Assembly (NCBI GenBank): GCA_014055525.1
Contig: WIAH01000007.1
Coordinates: forward strand, 118,128-182,127
Reading direction: 5' to 3'
Length of the DNA stretch: 64,000 nt
Source: Nitrospira sp. CR1.3
GTDB taxonomy: Bacteria; Nitrospirota; Nitrospiria; Nitrospirales; Nitrospiraceae
The stretch's first letter is position 1. Every line of letters starts with the position of its first letter. The notes beneath the pieces were generated by a model, which saw only the letters and a program-made list of their open reading frames with translations, ran no database searches and was not told where the DNA came from. The translations under genes were made by a program, and so were the position numbers. Of this stretch, positions 24,327 to 34,838 are shown one piece after another.

Positions 24327-27212
24327 CTAAGAGTAGCTCTCCATCGGCGGGCAGGTGCAGACCAGATTGCGATCTCCGTAGGCTTCGTCGATTCGGCCGA
24401 CATGAGGCCAGAATTTCCGGTCGCGCACCCAGGGGGCGGGATAGGCCGCCTGCTCGCGGCTATAGGGACGATCCCACTCCGATGCCGCGACGACTTGAGC
24501 CGTATGCGGAGCATTCTTGAGAAGGTTATTCGCGCGGGGCTGGCGGCCGTCGGCGATGTCCTGAATTTCAGCCCGAATCAGAATCATCGCCTCGCAAAAT
24601 CGATCGAGCTCCGCCTTCGATTCGCTTTCGGTCGGCTCGATCATCAGGGTCCCGGCAACCGGAAACGAGACGGTCGGCGCGTGGAAACCATAATCCATCA
24701 ATCGTTTCGCCACATCCATCGCCTCCACACCGGCGCTGTCCTTGAATTGACGGAGATCCAGAATGAATTCATGCGCAACCAAGCCTGACGTACCCGTGTA
24801 GAGAATCGGATAGTACTTCTCCAACCGTTTGGCCATGTAGTTGGCGTTCAACATCGCCACCTGCGTGGCCTTGGTCAAACCGTCCCGTCCCATCAAGGCG
24901 ATGTAGGCCCAGGAGATCGTCAGGATGCTGGGACTCCCATAGGGAGCCGCCGAAACAGGACCAATCGAATCCGGCCCACCCAGCTTCGTGACCGGATGAC
25001 CGGGAAGAAACGGCGCGAGATGCCGCGCCACGCCGATGGGTCCCATGCCAGGACCGCCGCCGCCATGCGGGATACAAAAGGTCTTATGCAGGTTGAGATG
25101 ACAGACATCCGCCCCGATGTCGCCGGGACGACAGAGCCCGACCTGCGCATTCATGTTCGCCCCGTCCATATAGACCTGCCCACCGTGGGTATGGACGATC
25201 TGGCAGATACGACGCACCGCCGGCTCGTAGACGCCGTGCGTCGAAGGATAGGTGAGCATCAACGCGGCGAGCCGCTCGCGGTGCTGGACGGCCTTGGCTT
25301 CGAGATCCCCCAGATCCACATTGCCCTGCTTGTCGCAGGCCACCGGCACGACCGTCAGGCCCACCATCGCCGCGCTGGCCGGATTGGTCCCGTGGGCCGA
25401 GACGGGGATCAGACAGACATCGCGATGAAACTCGCCCTGGCTTCGGTGGTACGCCCTGATCACCATCAGTCCCGAATACTCACCTTGCGAACCCGCGTTC
25501 GGCTGCAGCGACACGGCGGAGAATCCGGTGATCTCGGCCAGCCAGGCTTCCAGTTGACGGAACAGTTCCTGATACCCCTTGCATTGTTCGACCGGGGCAA
25601 AGGGATGCAAGCGGGAGAATTCCGGCCAGGTGACTGGCAGCATCTCAGTCGTGGCGTTGAGTTTCATGGTGCAGGAGCCGAGCGGAATCATGGAATGGGT
25701 GAGCGACAAATCACGTGATTGCAGGCGGTGGAGATAGCGAAGCATCTCGTGTTCGGCGTGGTAGCGGTGGAACACCTCATGGGTCAAATAGGCGCTGGTC
25801 CGCACCAGGTTTTCCGGATACGTCGTCGTCACGCTCCCGCCGACTTCTTGCACGGTGAATGGCAACCGTTCATGCCCGGCGAAAATCTCCCATAGGCGAC
25901 GGACTTCATCTTCCCCGCTCATCTCATCGAATGACACGCCGATGGAATGGTCTTCATGCCGGCGAAGGTTGATGCCCTGTTCATCGGCGCGAACGATCAC
26001 CTGATCAGCCTGCGTTTTCGTCAGTCGCACACGAATGGTGTCGAAGAACACGTCGGTGCCGATTTCGAAATCCAGCTGGCGCAGGCCCGCTGCCAGCACG
26101 ACAGCCAATCCATGCACCCGCTCGGCGATCCGCCGCAGTCCTTCGGGGCCATGATAGACCGCGTACATGCTCGCCATGATCGCCAGCAGAACTTGCGCCG
26201 TACAGATGTTGCTGGTGGCCTTCTCGCGCCGGATATGCTGTTCACGGGTCTGCAGCGCCAGCCGATAGGCTATGTGCCCGGTGCGATCCTTGGATACGCC
26301 GACGATGCGGCCCGGCAGTTGCCGCTTGTATTCCTCCTTGGCCGACATGAAGGCCGCGTGGGGACCGCCGAATCCGAGCGGCACGCCGAATCGCTGGCTG
26401 GATCCCACCGCGATGTCCGCCCCGAACTCGCCCGGAGGACGCAGCAGCGTCAGGGACAGGAGGTCCGTGGCGACGACGACCAGAATCCCGGCCTCGTGGG
26501 CCCGGTTCACAATGGAACTGTAATCGCCGACATACCCGTCCGTCGCGGGATATTGCAGCAGGATGCCGCCCAGTTTCCCGTTGGTAAAATCGATGGCGTT
26601 CGTCCGTCCCACATGCAGGGCGATCCCGAGCGGTTCGGCCCGCGTCTGCATGACGGCGACGGTTTGAGGGTGGCAGTCTTGTGAAACGAAAAACTCGCTG
26701 CGTTCCTGCCCGGAGCTTCGCGCAACTGCCAGACACATGGCCATGGCTTCCGCAGCGGCCGTGGCCTCATCCAAAAGGGATGCATTGGCCAGCGGAAGGC
26801 CCGTCAGGTCGGCGACCATCGTCTGGAAATTGACCAGCGCCTCCAACCGTCCCTGGGCGATCTCAGCCTGGTAGGGCGTGTACTGCGTGTACCAACCGGG
26901 ATTCTCGAGGATGTTGCGCTGGATGACACCCGGGGTCAGGCAGTCGTAGTATCCCATTCCAATCAGCGAGCGGTAGACCCGGTTTTCTGTTGCGAGATTT
27001 CGCAGGTCCTGAAGCACGGCCTGCTCGCCGCGATGCGGAGGAAGGTCTAAGGGCCGCTTCAACTGGATATCGGCGGGGACAGTGCCTTCGCTGAGGGCCT
27101 GCAACGACTGGAGACCGAGCAGCGCGAGCATTTCCCCGGCGTCGGAGTCGGTGGGACCGATATGACGATGGATAAAGGTATCGGTCGGCTTCAAGAATTC
27201 GGGAGCGGACAT
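24327..27212 (-). CDS. gcvP: Glycine dehydrogenase (decarboxylating), P protein
   Basis: PLP enzyme of the glycine cleavage system; it decarboxylates glycine and passes the aminomethyl group to lipoyl-GcvH. Single-chain form of 961 aa, containing both homologous halves. The N-terminus [20 protein letters not shown] and the PLP-lysine block [20 protein letters not shown] (about residue 700) are diagnostic, with [13 protein letters not shown] upstream. ATG 27212 fits the family start; the frame stays open to 27359 but that part is non-homologous. It diverges from the response-regulator gene. Confidence 0.97.
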   Translation of the reverse strand: MSAPEFLKPTDTFIHRHIGPTDSDAGEMLALLGLQSLQALSEGTVPADIQLKRPLDLPPHRGEQAVLQDLRNLATENRVYRSLIGMGYYDCLTPGVIQRNILENPGWYTQYTPYQAEIAQGRLEALVNFQTMVADLTGLPLANASLLDEATAAAEAMAMCLAVARSSGQERSEFFVSQDCHPQTVAVMQTRAEPLGIALHVGRTNAIDFTNGKLGGILLQYPATDGYVGDYSSIVNRAHEAGILVVVATDLLSLTLLRPPGEFGADIAVGSSQRFGVPLGFGGPHAAFMSAKEEYKRQLPGRIVGVSKDRTGHIAYRLALQTREQHIRREKATSNICTAQVLLAIMASMYAVYHGPEGLRRIAERVHGLAVVLAAGLRQLDFEIGTDVFFDTIRVRLTKTQADQVIVRADEQGINLRRHEDHSIGVSFDEMSGEDEVRRLWEIFAGHERLPFTVQEVGGSVTTTYPENLVRTSAYLTHEVFHRYHAEHEMLRYLHRLQSRDLSLTHSMIPLGSCTMKLNATTEMLPVTWPEFSRLHPFAPVEQCKGYQELFRQLEAWLAEITGFSAVSLQPNAGSQGEYSGLMVIRAYHRSQGEFHRDVCLIPVSAHGTNPASAAMVGLTVVPVACDKQGNVDLGDLEAKAVQHRERLAALMLTYPSTHGVYEPAVRRICQIVHTHGGQVYMDGANMNAQVGLCRPGDIGADVCHLNLHKTFCIPHGGGGPGMGPIGVARHLAPFLPGHPVTKLGGPDSIGPVSAAPYGSPSILTISWAYIALMGRDGLTKATQVAMLNANYMAKRLEKYYPILYTGTSGLVAHEFILDLRQFKDSAGVEAMDVAKRLMDYGFHAPTVSFPVAGTLMIEPTESESKAELDRFCEAMILIRAEIQDIADGRQPRANNLLKNAPHTAQVVAASEWDRPYSREQAAYPAPWVRDRKFWPHVGRIDEAYGDRNLVCTCPPMESYS

Positions 27213-27343
27213 GAGAGTGGTTCGTCCTTTGAGACGCGCCGATGTTCGGGCGCACATGATGAGATTAGCACGCCGACCCCTTCTACTCCAAGTCCAGAAT
27301 GCCGGAGACGGAGACTGCGCCTGGAGATTGCGAAGCGCAGGTT

Positions 27344-27352
27344 TGCTATAAT
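27344..27352 (+). promoter_or_regulatory. Extended -10 promoter TGCTATAAT
   Basis: A perfect extended -10 element lies 15 bases before ATG 27368; no -35 is seen at normal spacing. The message would have a leader of under ten bases. Confidence 0.55.
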
Positions 27353-27367
27353 CACACACTGGTCGCC

Positions 27368-28039
27368 ATGCGTATTCTCGTGATCGAAGACGAAACCAAG
27401 GTCGGCTGCTTCATCAAGCGGGCGCTTGAAGAGGAGAGCTACGCGGTCGACATGTGCGAGGACGGCGCCAAGGGTTTGGAAATGGCCCTCGCCACCAACT
27501 ACGATACCATCATCGTCGACTTGATGCTTCCCTCTCTGTCGGGGCTGGACATTCTCAAAGCGATCCGCCGTGAACGAATCCAAACTCCGATCCTCATTTT
27601 GACGGCGCAGTCTCAGGTCGATCAGCGCGTCAAAGGTCTCGACGCCGGAGCCGATGACTACCTGACGAAGCCGTTTGCCATCGACGAACTCCTGGCCAGA
27701 ATTCGCGCCCTGCTTCGCCGCGGGGCCACCGACAGTCCCGGCGTGCTGCAGATCGACGACTTGATGCTGAATCCCGCCACGCGCGAGGTCACCAGAGGAG
27801 GGCAGCGGATCGATCTCACCTTGAAGGAATATGCCTTGCTCGAATACCTCATGCGTCACACCGGCCGCGTGCTCACCCGCCCGATGATCTCCGAGCACGT
27901 CTGGAATCAGGACTTCGATACCTTCACAAACGTCATCGATGTCTACGTGAACTATTTGCGCAACAAGATCGACCGGGGCCGGACAAAAAAACTGATCCAT
28001 ACGATCCGGGGCAGCGGATACATGCTGAAGGCGGACTGA
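27368..28039 (+). CDS. OmpR/PhoB-family response regulator
   Basis: Two-domain transcriptional regulator: an N-terminal receiver domain with acidic residues in VIEDE, the phospho-acceptor Asp in [12 protein letters not shown] (about residue 51) and the Lys in DDYLTKPFA, then a winged-helix DNA-binding domain ending [16 protein letters not shown]...IRGSGYML, as in copper/envelope-stress regulators. The histidine kinase gene starts within its stop codon (TGATG). Together with the downstream DegP protease this resembles an envelope-stress circuit, by context only. Confidence 0.93.
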   Translation: MRILVIEDETKVGCFIKRALEEESYAVDMCEDGAKGLEMALATNYDTIIVDLMLPSLSGLDILKAIRRERIQTPILILTAQSQVDQRVKGLDAGADDYLTKPFAIDELLARIRALLRRGATDSPGVLQIDDLMLNPATREVTRGGQRIDLTLKEYALLEYLMRHTGRVLTRPMISEHVWNQDFDTFTNVIDVYVNYLRNKIDRGRTKKLIHTIRGSGYMLKAD

Positions 28040-29430
28040 TGCCGCTGCGCCTGCGGCTCACCCTCTGGTACGGCAGCGCTCTGGCGCTCGTCCTCGTTAT
28101 CTTCTCGACCGTCCTCTACCTGATCACCGCCCGTAATCTCCGCGATTCGGTGGATCAATCATTGGAGGAGACGGCGGCGGCGGCGGTCCGATCACTGGAA
28201 GAGCGGGGGTTTCTTCCGCTGATCGACGAAGAGGAGCTGATGTCCCAGTTCCCCGAACTGGCGCGCATCGACAAGTTCTTCCAGATCTTCAGTCCGTCCG
28301 GCACCATCACGATCCGCTCTCCGAACGTGAAACAACATGAATTGCCGCTGAGCCGTCAGGCCCTCGAGGTCGCCTTTTCAGGCCGCACCATCTTTGAGTC
28401 CGCCAAGTACCCCAAGGAACCCCCGCTGCGATTGATCTCAGTTCCGATCATCTATCGCGGCAACCTGTTGTATATCGTGCAGGTCGGGACCTCCATGGAA
28501 TCGGTGGAGCAAACGCTCAATCGATTGCTGCTGGTGCTCGTGGTCACGATGCCCGTTGCCCTGGCCGTGTCTCTTGCCGGAGGCTGGTTTCTGGCCGGGC
28601 GGGCGCTTCGTCCCGTTGATGCCATCACGTTGGCCGCCCAGCGGATTGCCGCCGGCGACCTGACTCAGCGGCTGAACGTCCCGGCATCCGCCGACGAAAT
28701 CGGGCGGCTGGCCGGCACCTTCAATAATATGATCGCGCGATTGGAAACGTCTTTCCGGCAGATCCGCCAGTTCAGCAGCGATGCCTCGCACGAACTGCGG
28801 ACGCCCCTGACGGTCATGAAAGGGGAAACGGAGCTCGCGCTTAGGCGTCCGCGCGAGGCGGGCGACTACACCGTGGTATTAGAGAGCAATCTGGAAGAAA
28901 TCGATCGCATGACCCGAATCGTCGATGAACTGCTCTTTCTTTCCAGGGCCGACATGGGCGAAGTGAAGATGGAGCACCTGCCGGTCAGCCTCGAATCCCT
29001 ACTCGAAGACATCTACCGCCAGGCTTCGTTGTTGGGACAGGAGCGAGACGTTCAGGTGGTGCTCGGAGCGATGACACCGGCCGTGGTGCAGGGAGACGAG
29101 CTGCGTCTGCGCGAACTGTTCTTGAATCTGGTGGACAACGCCGTGAAGTATTCACGGCCGGGCGGGGCCGTGGAGATGACCATGACCACGGCGTCCGGCC
29201 ATGCCAGAGTGTCGATTACCGATCATGGAATCGGCATCGCTCAGGAGGATCTGGCGCGAATTTTCGATCGGTTCTACCGCACCGATGACGCGCGGGCGCA
29301 CACGAAAAAAGGAACGGGGCTGGGCTTGGCCATCTGCGCCTGGATCGCCGAATCTCACGACGGACGCATCGAGGTCCAGAGTGAGTCGGGCAAAGGATCG
29401 ACTTTTATCGTGATCCTGCCGCTCGCTTAG
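28039..29430 (+). CDS. Sensor histidine kinase (CusS-like architecture)
   Basis: Membrane histidine kinase partnering the preceding regulator. Two membrane helices (about residues 10-32 and 165-187) flank a periplasmic sensor domain. HAMP follows (LAAQRIAAGDLTQRLNVPAS), then the dimerisation helix with the phospho-His in SSDASHELRTPLTVMKGE (about residue 253), the N box LVDNAVKYS and G boxes DHGIGIA and GTGLGLAI. The signal is unknown; the layout is shared with heavy-metal and envelope-stress sensors. Confidence 0.93.
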   Translation: MPLRLRLTLWYGSALALVLVIFSTVLYLITARNLRDSVDQSLEETAAAAVRSLEERGFLPLIDEEELMSQFPELARIDKFFQIFSPSGTITIRSPNVKQHELPLSRQALEVAFSGRTIFESAKYPKEPPLRLISVPIIYRGNLLYIVQVGTSMESVEQTLNRLLLVLVVTMPVALAVSLAGGWFLAGRALRPVDAITLAAQRIAAGDLTQRLNVPASADEIGRLAGTFNNMIARLETSFRQIRQFSSDASHELRTPLTVMKGETELALRRPREAGDYTVVLESNLEEIDRMTRIVDELLFLSRADMGEVKMEHLPVSLESLLEDIYRQASLLGQERDVQVVLGAMTPAVVQGDELRLRELFLNLVDNAVKYSRPGGAVEMTMTTASGHARVSITDHGIGIAQEDLARIFDRFYRTDDARAHTKKGTGLGLAICAWIAESHDGRIEVQSESGKGSTFIVILPLA

Positions 29431-29538
29431 CGCCTTTTAATACCCCCCTAATCGTCCTCTCATCGCCGCTTGTTACGGTCTTCCTACGAGTTCCAATACA
29501 TCGCCTTCAACATGCTCACTCTCAGTAAGGAGGTTCCC

Positions 29539-31050
29539 ATGTCTCGATCGGCCCGTAGAACGGTTGGCATCGTAGCGGTGGCTCTGGCGTTAGGCGCCGT
29601 TTTTCTCTTGAGCGGTCAGTCACTCATCCTGTCGCACGCCTCCGGATCACCGGGTGCTGCGGCCGTTCCGGCCACCGCCGCCGTTGCGGTTGCCCCGTCC
29701 AGCGGCTTCACGGAAACAGCCAAGAGCGTGACACCGGCAGTGGTGAATATTACGACTGTCATGACGGAAAAGACGGCCGACGGCCGGAACATGCCAGACG
29801 AGCTGCGTGAACGGATGGAAGAATTTTTCGGCGGCCCGAACGGTCCGTTCGGACCCAGGGGCTTTCGAGGACCTCAAGGCCCCGGTGAGCCGCGAGGCCA
29901 CCGCGGCGGCGGACAGGGATCCGGCGTCATCGTTTCATCAGACGGCTACATTTTGACCAACAACCATGTGATCGACGGAGCCCGGGAGGTGACCGTGACC
30001 CTCCCTGATAAGCGGGAGTTCAAGGGCAAGATCGTCGGCACCGATCCGAAGACCGATCTGGCCGTGGTGAAGATCGACGGACAGAATCTCCCGACCGTAG
30101 CCTGGGGAGACGCGTCGAAGTTGCAGGTCGGGGAGTACGTCCTGGCAGTCGGGAACCCCTTCGGTCTGAATTCCACCGTGACGCTCGGCATCGTGAGCGC
30201 CTTGGGTCGGGGACGGATGGGAATCACCCAGTATGAAGATTTCATCCAGACCGATGCCGCGATCAATCCGGGCAATTCAGGCGGCGCGCTAGTGAACACC
30301 AAGGGGGAACTTGTCGGCATCAACACCGCGATCTTTTCGCAGACGGGCGGCTACCAGGGCGTCGGCTTCGCGGTCCCGACCAGCATGAGCAGGCCGATCT
30401 ATGACAGCTTGCTCAAGAACGGGAAAGTCGTGCGCGGATTTCTCGGGATCGGCATCCAGGATCTCAATCAGGATCTGGCGAAATCCTTCGGCGTCAAAGA
30501 CGCAAAGGGAGCGCTGGTCAGCGACGTGAGAGAAGACAGCCCCGCCGAGCAGGGCGGCCTCAAGCAGGGCGACGTCATCACCTCATATCAGGGCTCACCG
30601 GTGGAGGACGCCGTGGCGTTGCAGCGGATGGTCACGAAGACGGCCGTCGGCTCCAAGGCCGTCGTGAAGGTCGTCCGTGACGGTCATGAGAAAGACTTGA
30701 CGGTCACGATCGGGGAGCAACCTGAGACCACCAAGATCGCCAAGGTGGAATCCGGAGAAAAGGATTACGCGTTCGCCGGAGTGGCCGTGCAGGACTTGGA
30801 TAAAGACACGGCCAAAGAACTCGGCTTGAAAGGCAAGCCGCAGGGCGTCGTGGTCACGAGCGTGGAGCCGGACAGCGGCGCAGACAAGGCCGGCCTGATG
30901 CCGGGCGACGTGATACGTGAAATCAACCGGCAGCCAGTCAAATCGGTGAAAGAGTTCGAGAAGGTCTCGTCCGCGGTCAAGAAGGGCGACAACGTCCTGA
31001 TTCTGATCAATCGGCGGGGCAACGCCCTGTTCCTGAGCGCCAAAGTCTGA
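29539..31050 (+). CDS. DegP/HtrA-type periplasmic serine protease
   Basis: Periplasmic chaperone-protease of the Do/HtrA family, degrading misfolded envelope proteins. A membrane-spanning signal region (to about residue 35) is followed by a Gly/Pro-rich loop (GPNGPFGPRGFRGPQGPGEP). The catalytic triad is present: His in ILTNNHVIDGA, Asp in DPKTDLAVVKI, Ser in NPGNSGGALVN. Two PDZ domains complete it. ATG 29539 follows a perfect AAGGAGG. It lies downstream of a two-component pair that may control it. Confidence 0.94.
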   Translation: MSRSARRTVGIVAVALALGAVFLLSGQSLILSHASGSPGAAAVPATAAVAVAPSSGFTETAKSVTPAVVNITTVMTEKTADGRNMPDELRERMEEFFGGPNGPFGPRGFRGPQGPGEPRGHRGGGQGSGVIVSSDGYILTNNHVIDGAREVTVTLPDKREFKGKIVGTDPKTDLAVVKIDGQNLPTVAWGDASKLQVGEYVLAVGNPFGLNSTVTLGIVSALGRGRMGITQYEDFIQTDAAINPGNSGGALVNTKGELVGINTAIFSQTGGYQGVGFAVPTSMSRPIYDSLLKNGKVVRGFLGIGIQDLNQDLAKSFGVKDAKGALVSDVREDSPAEQGGLKQGDVITSYQGSPVEDAVALQRMVTKTAVGSKAVVKVVRDGHEKDLTVTIGEQPETTKIAKVESGEKDYAFAGVAVQDLDKDTAKELGLKGKPQGVVVTSVEPDSGADKAGLMPGDVIREINRQPVKSVKEFEKVSSAVKKGDNVLILINRRGNALFLSAKV

Positions 31051-31083
31051 GGCCGCAGTTTCTCGCAGGAACGGAGGCTGTCG

Positions 31084-32550
31084 TCAGCGATAGCCCCGTT
31101 CCCGCGATGTCTTTCCGTGGGTCTGCGGCAACTTCGCGGACAAACGGTCTCCCGCCACCTGTCCCACGAGGTCGTAGGCTCCGGCGTCGGTGATCTCGAC
31201 CTTCACCATCTCGCCGGCCCTTGCGGTGCCGTCATTAATGTACACGACGCCGTCGATCTCCGGCGCCAATCCCTGGTGGCGGCCTTCGAGTAAGCGCTCT
31301 GTCTCCTCCGAGATTCCGTCCACCAACACCTCCATCACCGAGCCGATCTTGTGCCGACCCTTCGCGGCGGCGATGGTTTCCTGGGCGGCCAGCAACTCGT
31401 TGCGGCGCGTCTCCATGACGGAGCGCTGGACCTTCTCCTCGAGATTCACCGCAGGCGTCCCTTCTTCGTCCGAATAGAGAAACGCCGCCACCCGGTCGAA
31501 TTCGGTTTCTTCGACATACCGCTTCAGTTCTTCGAACGCCGCTTCGGTCTCACCGGGGAACCCGACGATGAAAGCCGTCCGAAACGTGACGCCCGGGATG
31601 CGGCTCCTGATCTGCTCGACCAGCCGCTCGATCACGGCACGGTCGCCCAACCGATGCATCCGTTTCAGCATACGATCGTTGATGTGTTGCAAGGGCATAT
31701 CGATGTATTTCGTAATCTTTTCTTCCCCCGCGTAGAGCTCCAGCAGCTCGTCGGTGACTTGTTGCGGATAGAGATAGAACGGCCTGATCCAGGGCAGGTC
31801 TTTCACCTTCACCAATTCCCGAAGAAGCGTGGTCAATCCCTGGCGCAGCCCAAGATCCACGCCATAGTTGACGGTGTCCTGTGAAATCAGGTTGATTTCC
31901 TTCACCCCTTCGGAAACGAGGCGTTTCGCTTCCGCCACGATGGATTCCACCGGCCGGCTCCGCTGCTTCCCTCTCATCAGCGGAATCGCGCAGAACGCAC
32001 AATTTCGATTACAGCCTTCGGCAATCTTGACGTAGGCGCTGTGCGGCTTGCCGAGGCGAACACGAGGAGCCAGGTCGTCGTAGAGATAGGGCGGCTTGCT
32101 GATCCACAGCCGCTGTCGCCGCTTCTTCGGCTCGAGGAGATCGCGGCAAATGCCGGCAATCTTTCCGAACTCGCCGGTGCCGACGACGCCATCCAACTCC
32201 GGCAATTCCTTGAGCAGATCGCCCTGGTAGCGTTGAGCCAGACAGCCGGCTGCGATCAAGACCCGGCAGACTCCGGCTTTTTTCAGATTCCCATGTTCGA
32301 TGATCGTATTGATGGATTCCTGTTTGGCTTCTTCAATGAAGCCGCAGGTGTTGATGATCACGACCTCGGCTTTCTTCGGATCGCCGGTCAATTCAAAACC
32401 ATCCTGAACCAGCGTGCCCAGCATGACTTCTGAATCGACCTGATTCTTCGAACAGCCGAGATTGACAAAGCCGATGGTGGTTTTCCTGCCGGGGGCAGAC
32501 GACGTCTTGGTCCGCGCAGGGCGATCCGGGTTGATCAAGGGGGTAGTCAT
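31084..32550 (-). CDS. rimO: Ribosomal protein S12 methylthiotransferase RimO
   Basis: Radical-SAM enzyme that adds a methylthio group to an Asp of ribosomal protein S12, using two Fe-S clusters. The N-terminal MTTase domain has VNLGCSKNQVDSEVMLG (about residue 29), the radical-SAM triad is CNRNCAFCAIPLMRG (about residue 180), and a TRAM domain closes the C-terminus. CSKNQVDSE separates RimO from MiaB. The N-terminus is some 25 residues longer than usual, so a later start cannot be excluded. Confidence 0.94.
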   Translation of the reverse strand: MTTPLINPDRPARTKTSSAPGRKTTIGFVNLGCSKNQVDSEVMLGTLVQDGFELTGDPKKAEVVIINTCGFIEEAKQESINTIIEHGNLKKAGVCRVLIAAGCLAQRYQGDLLKELPELDGVVGTGEFGKIAGICRDLLEPKKRRQRLWISKPPYLYDDLAPRVRLGKPHSAYVKIAEGCNRNCAFCAIPLMRGKQRSRPVESIVAEAKRLVSEGVKEINLISQDTVNYGVDLGLRQGLTTLLRELVKVKDLPWIRPFYLYPQQVTDELLELYAGEEKITKYIDMPLQHINDRMLKRMHRLGDRAVIERLVEQIRSRIPGVTFRTAFIVGFPGETEAAFEELKRYVEETEFDRVAAFLYSDEEGTPAVNLEEKVQRSVMETRRNELLAAQETIAAAKGRHKIGSVMEVLVDGISEETERLLEGRHQGLAPEIDGVVYINDGTARAGEMVKVEITDAGAYDLVGQVAGDRLSAKLPQTHGKTSRERGYR

Positions 32551-32633
32551 GGAGGAAAGCAGTCTACGGGACCGTCAAAAAGGCTGTCAAATAGCGCTTG
32601 CAGGCGTCAGCTTCCTTCCCCTATTGTGCGGGC

Positions 32634-33170
32634 ATGATTCGCACCTTTCAGGGCATTAGACCGACGATTCCGTCCACTTGTTTTATTGAGGAAACCGGCA
32701 TCGTGATCGGTGACGTGGTGATGGGCGAGGACTGCAGCGTCTGGTTCCATGCGGTGATCAGAGGCGATGTCCATTACATACGTATCGGCCACCGGACCAA
32801 TGTGCAGGATCTCTGCATGTTGCACGTGACCCACGATACCCATCCGCTGATCATCGGCAATGACGTGACCATCGGGCATCACGTGGTGCTCCATGGCTGC
32901 ACGATCAAGGATCGCGTGCTGATCGGCATGGGAGCTATCATCATGGACGGCGCGCAGGTCGGAGAGGATTCGGTAGTCGGCGCCGGTTCATTGGTCACGG
33001 AAGGCATGATGGTGCCGCCGAAGAGTCTGGTTCTCGGCTCGCCAGCGAAGGTCAAGCGGCCGGTGACAGACAAAGAACTCGCCTGGATCAAGGAATCAGC
33101 CGAGAACTATGTGAAGTACGGGCGGCAGTATCTCACGAACTCGGGGAAGAATGCCGGGTTCAGAGTGTAA
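32634..33170 (+). CDS. Gamma-carbonic-anhydrase-like hexapeptide protein
   Basis: Left-handed beta-helix protein of the gamma-carbonic anhydrase/PaaY group, 178 aa. Hexapeptide repeats run through the centre, and the zinc-binding histidines are placed as expected in MLHVTHDTHPL and GHHVVLHGC. Catalytic activity varies among relatives, so carbonic anhydrase function is only likely. ATG 32634 was chosen over an upstream frame extension; there is no strong ribosome site. It diverges from rimO. Confidence 0.9.
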   Translation: MIRTFQGIRPTIPSTCFIEETGIVIGDVVMGEDCSVWFHAVIRGDVHYIRIGHRTNVQDLCMLHVTHDTHPLIIGNDVTIGHHVVLHGCTIKDRVLIGMGAIIMDGAQVGEDSVVGAGSLVTEGMMVPPKSLVLGSPAKVKRPVTDKELAWIKESAENYVKYGRQYLTNSGKNAGFRV

Positions 33171-33208
33171 AAATTCGAAGGTTGCAAAGTTCAGAAACCT
33201 CCACAACT

Positions 33209-33940
33209 TTACACTTTCAAACTTTCCAGCTTTCTAAACAGTCTCCCGCCAATCTGAATAAAACAAATCGGATCGCCTACTAACGCGGTGGGATACTGTT
33301 GCCGTTCCACCAGGTAGGGGATCTGCTTCCGATGACACCAATCCGCAATCCATACCACTTCTTCAGTCGAGACCGTGACGAGCCCCGGTAGCCGCAGCTT
33401 GGCCATGCAGCGATCGACGATCGATTGAACGATCCGTCTTTCGCGCTGAAATTTGACGGGATCGAAGGTCACGGGGTCAGCCCGCCCGTACGAGAGGGGC
33501 GCCAGATGAGGAAACCTCTCAGGGTCGTTCAGCACGCTGACCATCCAGATGTGATCGAACATGCCCCCTGCGGTTGCGGCATCTCTCGCTCGGAACCTCA
33601 CAGACGTCCCGCGACAGGTACGATTGAGTGAACGCACCTCCGGGCGACGCAAATTGTAGGGACAGACCAGGCGGCGCAGATCGAGCGCCTCAACCAGCAG
33701 CGAGGGCAATTCGGCCACTCCGGCGCCGACATAGAGGCTGCGCCCTCCCTGATATAATCGCGCAAGCAGGGCCCGCGCGACCCGCCGGCCTAGACGCAGG
33801 CAAGGTTGCCGCTTCGCCCGCCAGAATTCGTTTCCACCCTCATAGCAATAGATCGCTCCGAGCCTTCGATACTCAAGACGACCGAAGACCCTGGCTATCG
33901 TCGCGCTCGTCGGACGGCTGATCAGGCGGTCTCTTTTCAT
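33209..33940 (-). CDS. Hypothetical protein, possibly SAM-binding
   Basis: Unassigned 243-aa protein. A segment SLYVGAGVAELPSLLVEAL (about residue 67) resembles the glycine-rich loop of SAM-dependent methyltransferases, and FDHIWMVSVLND may be the post-strand-IV region, but I see no complete methyltransferase signature. ATG 33940 overlaps the M28 peptidase stop by four bases, so the two are co-translated. The open frame continues upstream to 34156 only as a shadow of that gene. Confidence 0.6.
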   Translation of the reverse strand: MKRDRLISRPTSATIARVFGRLEYRRLGAIYCYEGGNEFWRAKRQPCLRLGRRVARALLARLYQGGRSLYVGAGVAELPSLLVEALDLRRLVCPYNLRRPEVRSLNRTCRGTSVRFRARDAATAGGMFDHIWMVSVLNDPERFPHLAPLSYGRADPVTFDPVKFQRERRIVQSIVDRCMAKLRLPGLVTVSTEEVVWIADWCHRKQIPYLVERQQYPTALVGDPICFIQIGGRLFRKLESLKV

Positions 33941-34830
33941 TCTGCGTTCGGCCCAGTGCGAGCGGCAAGGGAGGCGCCAACGACGTCGATCACTCCCTCG
34001 AGGAAATCGAAATTCAACGTATCGACCCTGTCTGTCGGCTGATGATAATGGGGGTTTCTGTAATTTGCCGTGTCCGTCAGCATCACCGCCTGGTACCCCT
34101 CGTCCCAGAATGCCGCATGGTCGCTCCGACGGACATCGGGAAGGGATTTCCCGCAACCAGGCACGGTCAATCCCAGCGTCTTGAGCGCGGGAACCGCACG
34201 TCGCGCAGCCTCCTCAACCACTGTGACAAGCCTTCTTGAGGCGTCATTCCCGATAATTCCAAGAAAATTTCCCGCGGCAGGAACGGGAACGGGAATTCCA
34301 GGCGGTTTACGCTGCGATCCCTCCTCCTCACTGGCATAGCCGACGCATTCGAGAATGACTGCGCCGCCGAGTGGCTGCTTCAGCTTTCTCAATCTGGCTG
34401 CGAAGGCCGCGCTACCCAAGAGGCCCTGCTCTTCGAGGCAAAAGGCCGCCAGCCACACCGGCCGCTCTGGCGGCGCTTCACTCAGACGTTCGGCGATCTC
34501 GAGCAGCACGATCAATCCGCTCGCGTTGTCATCCGCGCCGGGAGATCCGGCGACCGTATCGTAATGGGCTCCGATAAGGAGCGGCGCCGGGCGGGGGAGC
34601 CTCCTTCCTCCGATGGGATTGCGGATTGCGAGGATATTGGGAAACGTACGGCCCATCGCGCGAAACAACTGGCGGGTGGTCGTCCATCCGTGGCGGGAAA
34701 ACTCGTCTGCGAGGTATTCAGCCGTCCGCCGTAGTGCCTGCGGCGCGCTGTCGGGATGACGTTCCTGCGCGAGAGCCTCAAAGTGGCGGGTGATTCTGGT
34801 GCGCCGGTTCGACAAGAGGAAACGCGACAA
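33937..34830 (-). CDS. M28-family metallopeptidase
   Basis: Zinc aminopeptidase-like protein of family M28. Metal-ligand blocks are visible: GAHYDTVAGSPGADDNASG (His, Asp), FCLEEQGLLGS (catalytic Glu/ligand Glu), RRSDHAAFWDEGY and the final ligand His in NPHYHQPTDRVDTL. The frame is open through argB, but that part is not protein-like; the first usable start after the argB stop is TTG 34830, nine bases beyond it. There is no obvious signal peptide from this start, so localisation is uncertain. Confidence 0.82.
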   Translation of the reverse strand: MSRFLLSNRRTRITRHFEALAQERHPDSAPQALRRTAEYLADEFSRHGWTTTRQLFRAMGRTFPNILAIRNPIGGRRLPRPAPLLIGAHYDTVAGSPGADDNASGLIVLLEIAERLSEAPPERPVWLAAFCLEEQGLLGSAAFAARLRKLKQPLGGAVILECVGYASEEEGSQRKPPGIPVPVPAAGNFLGIIGNDASRRLVTVVEEAARRAVPALKTLGLTVPGCGKSLPDVRRSDHAAFWDEGYQAVMLTDTANYRNPHYHQPTDRVDTLNFDFLEGVIDVVGASLAARTGPNAE

Positions 34831-34838
34831 GGCCGAGG

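Noticed and set aside
24153..24788. Plus-strand frame opposite the gcvP 3' end
   Set aside because: It covers element copy C and then antisense gcvP; no motif supports it.
29839..29920. Collagen-like Gly-Pro repeat in the DegP-type protease
   Set aside because: It is a short Gly/Pro-rich loop between the signal region and the protease domain, as in many HtrA proteins, not a collagen domain.
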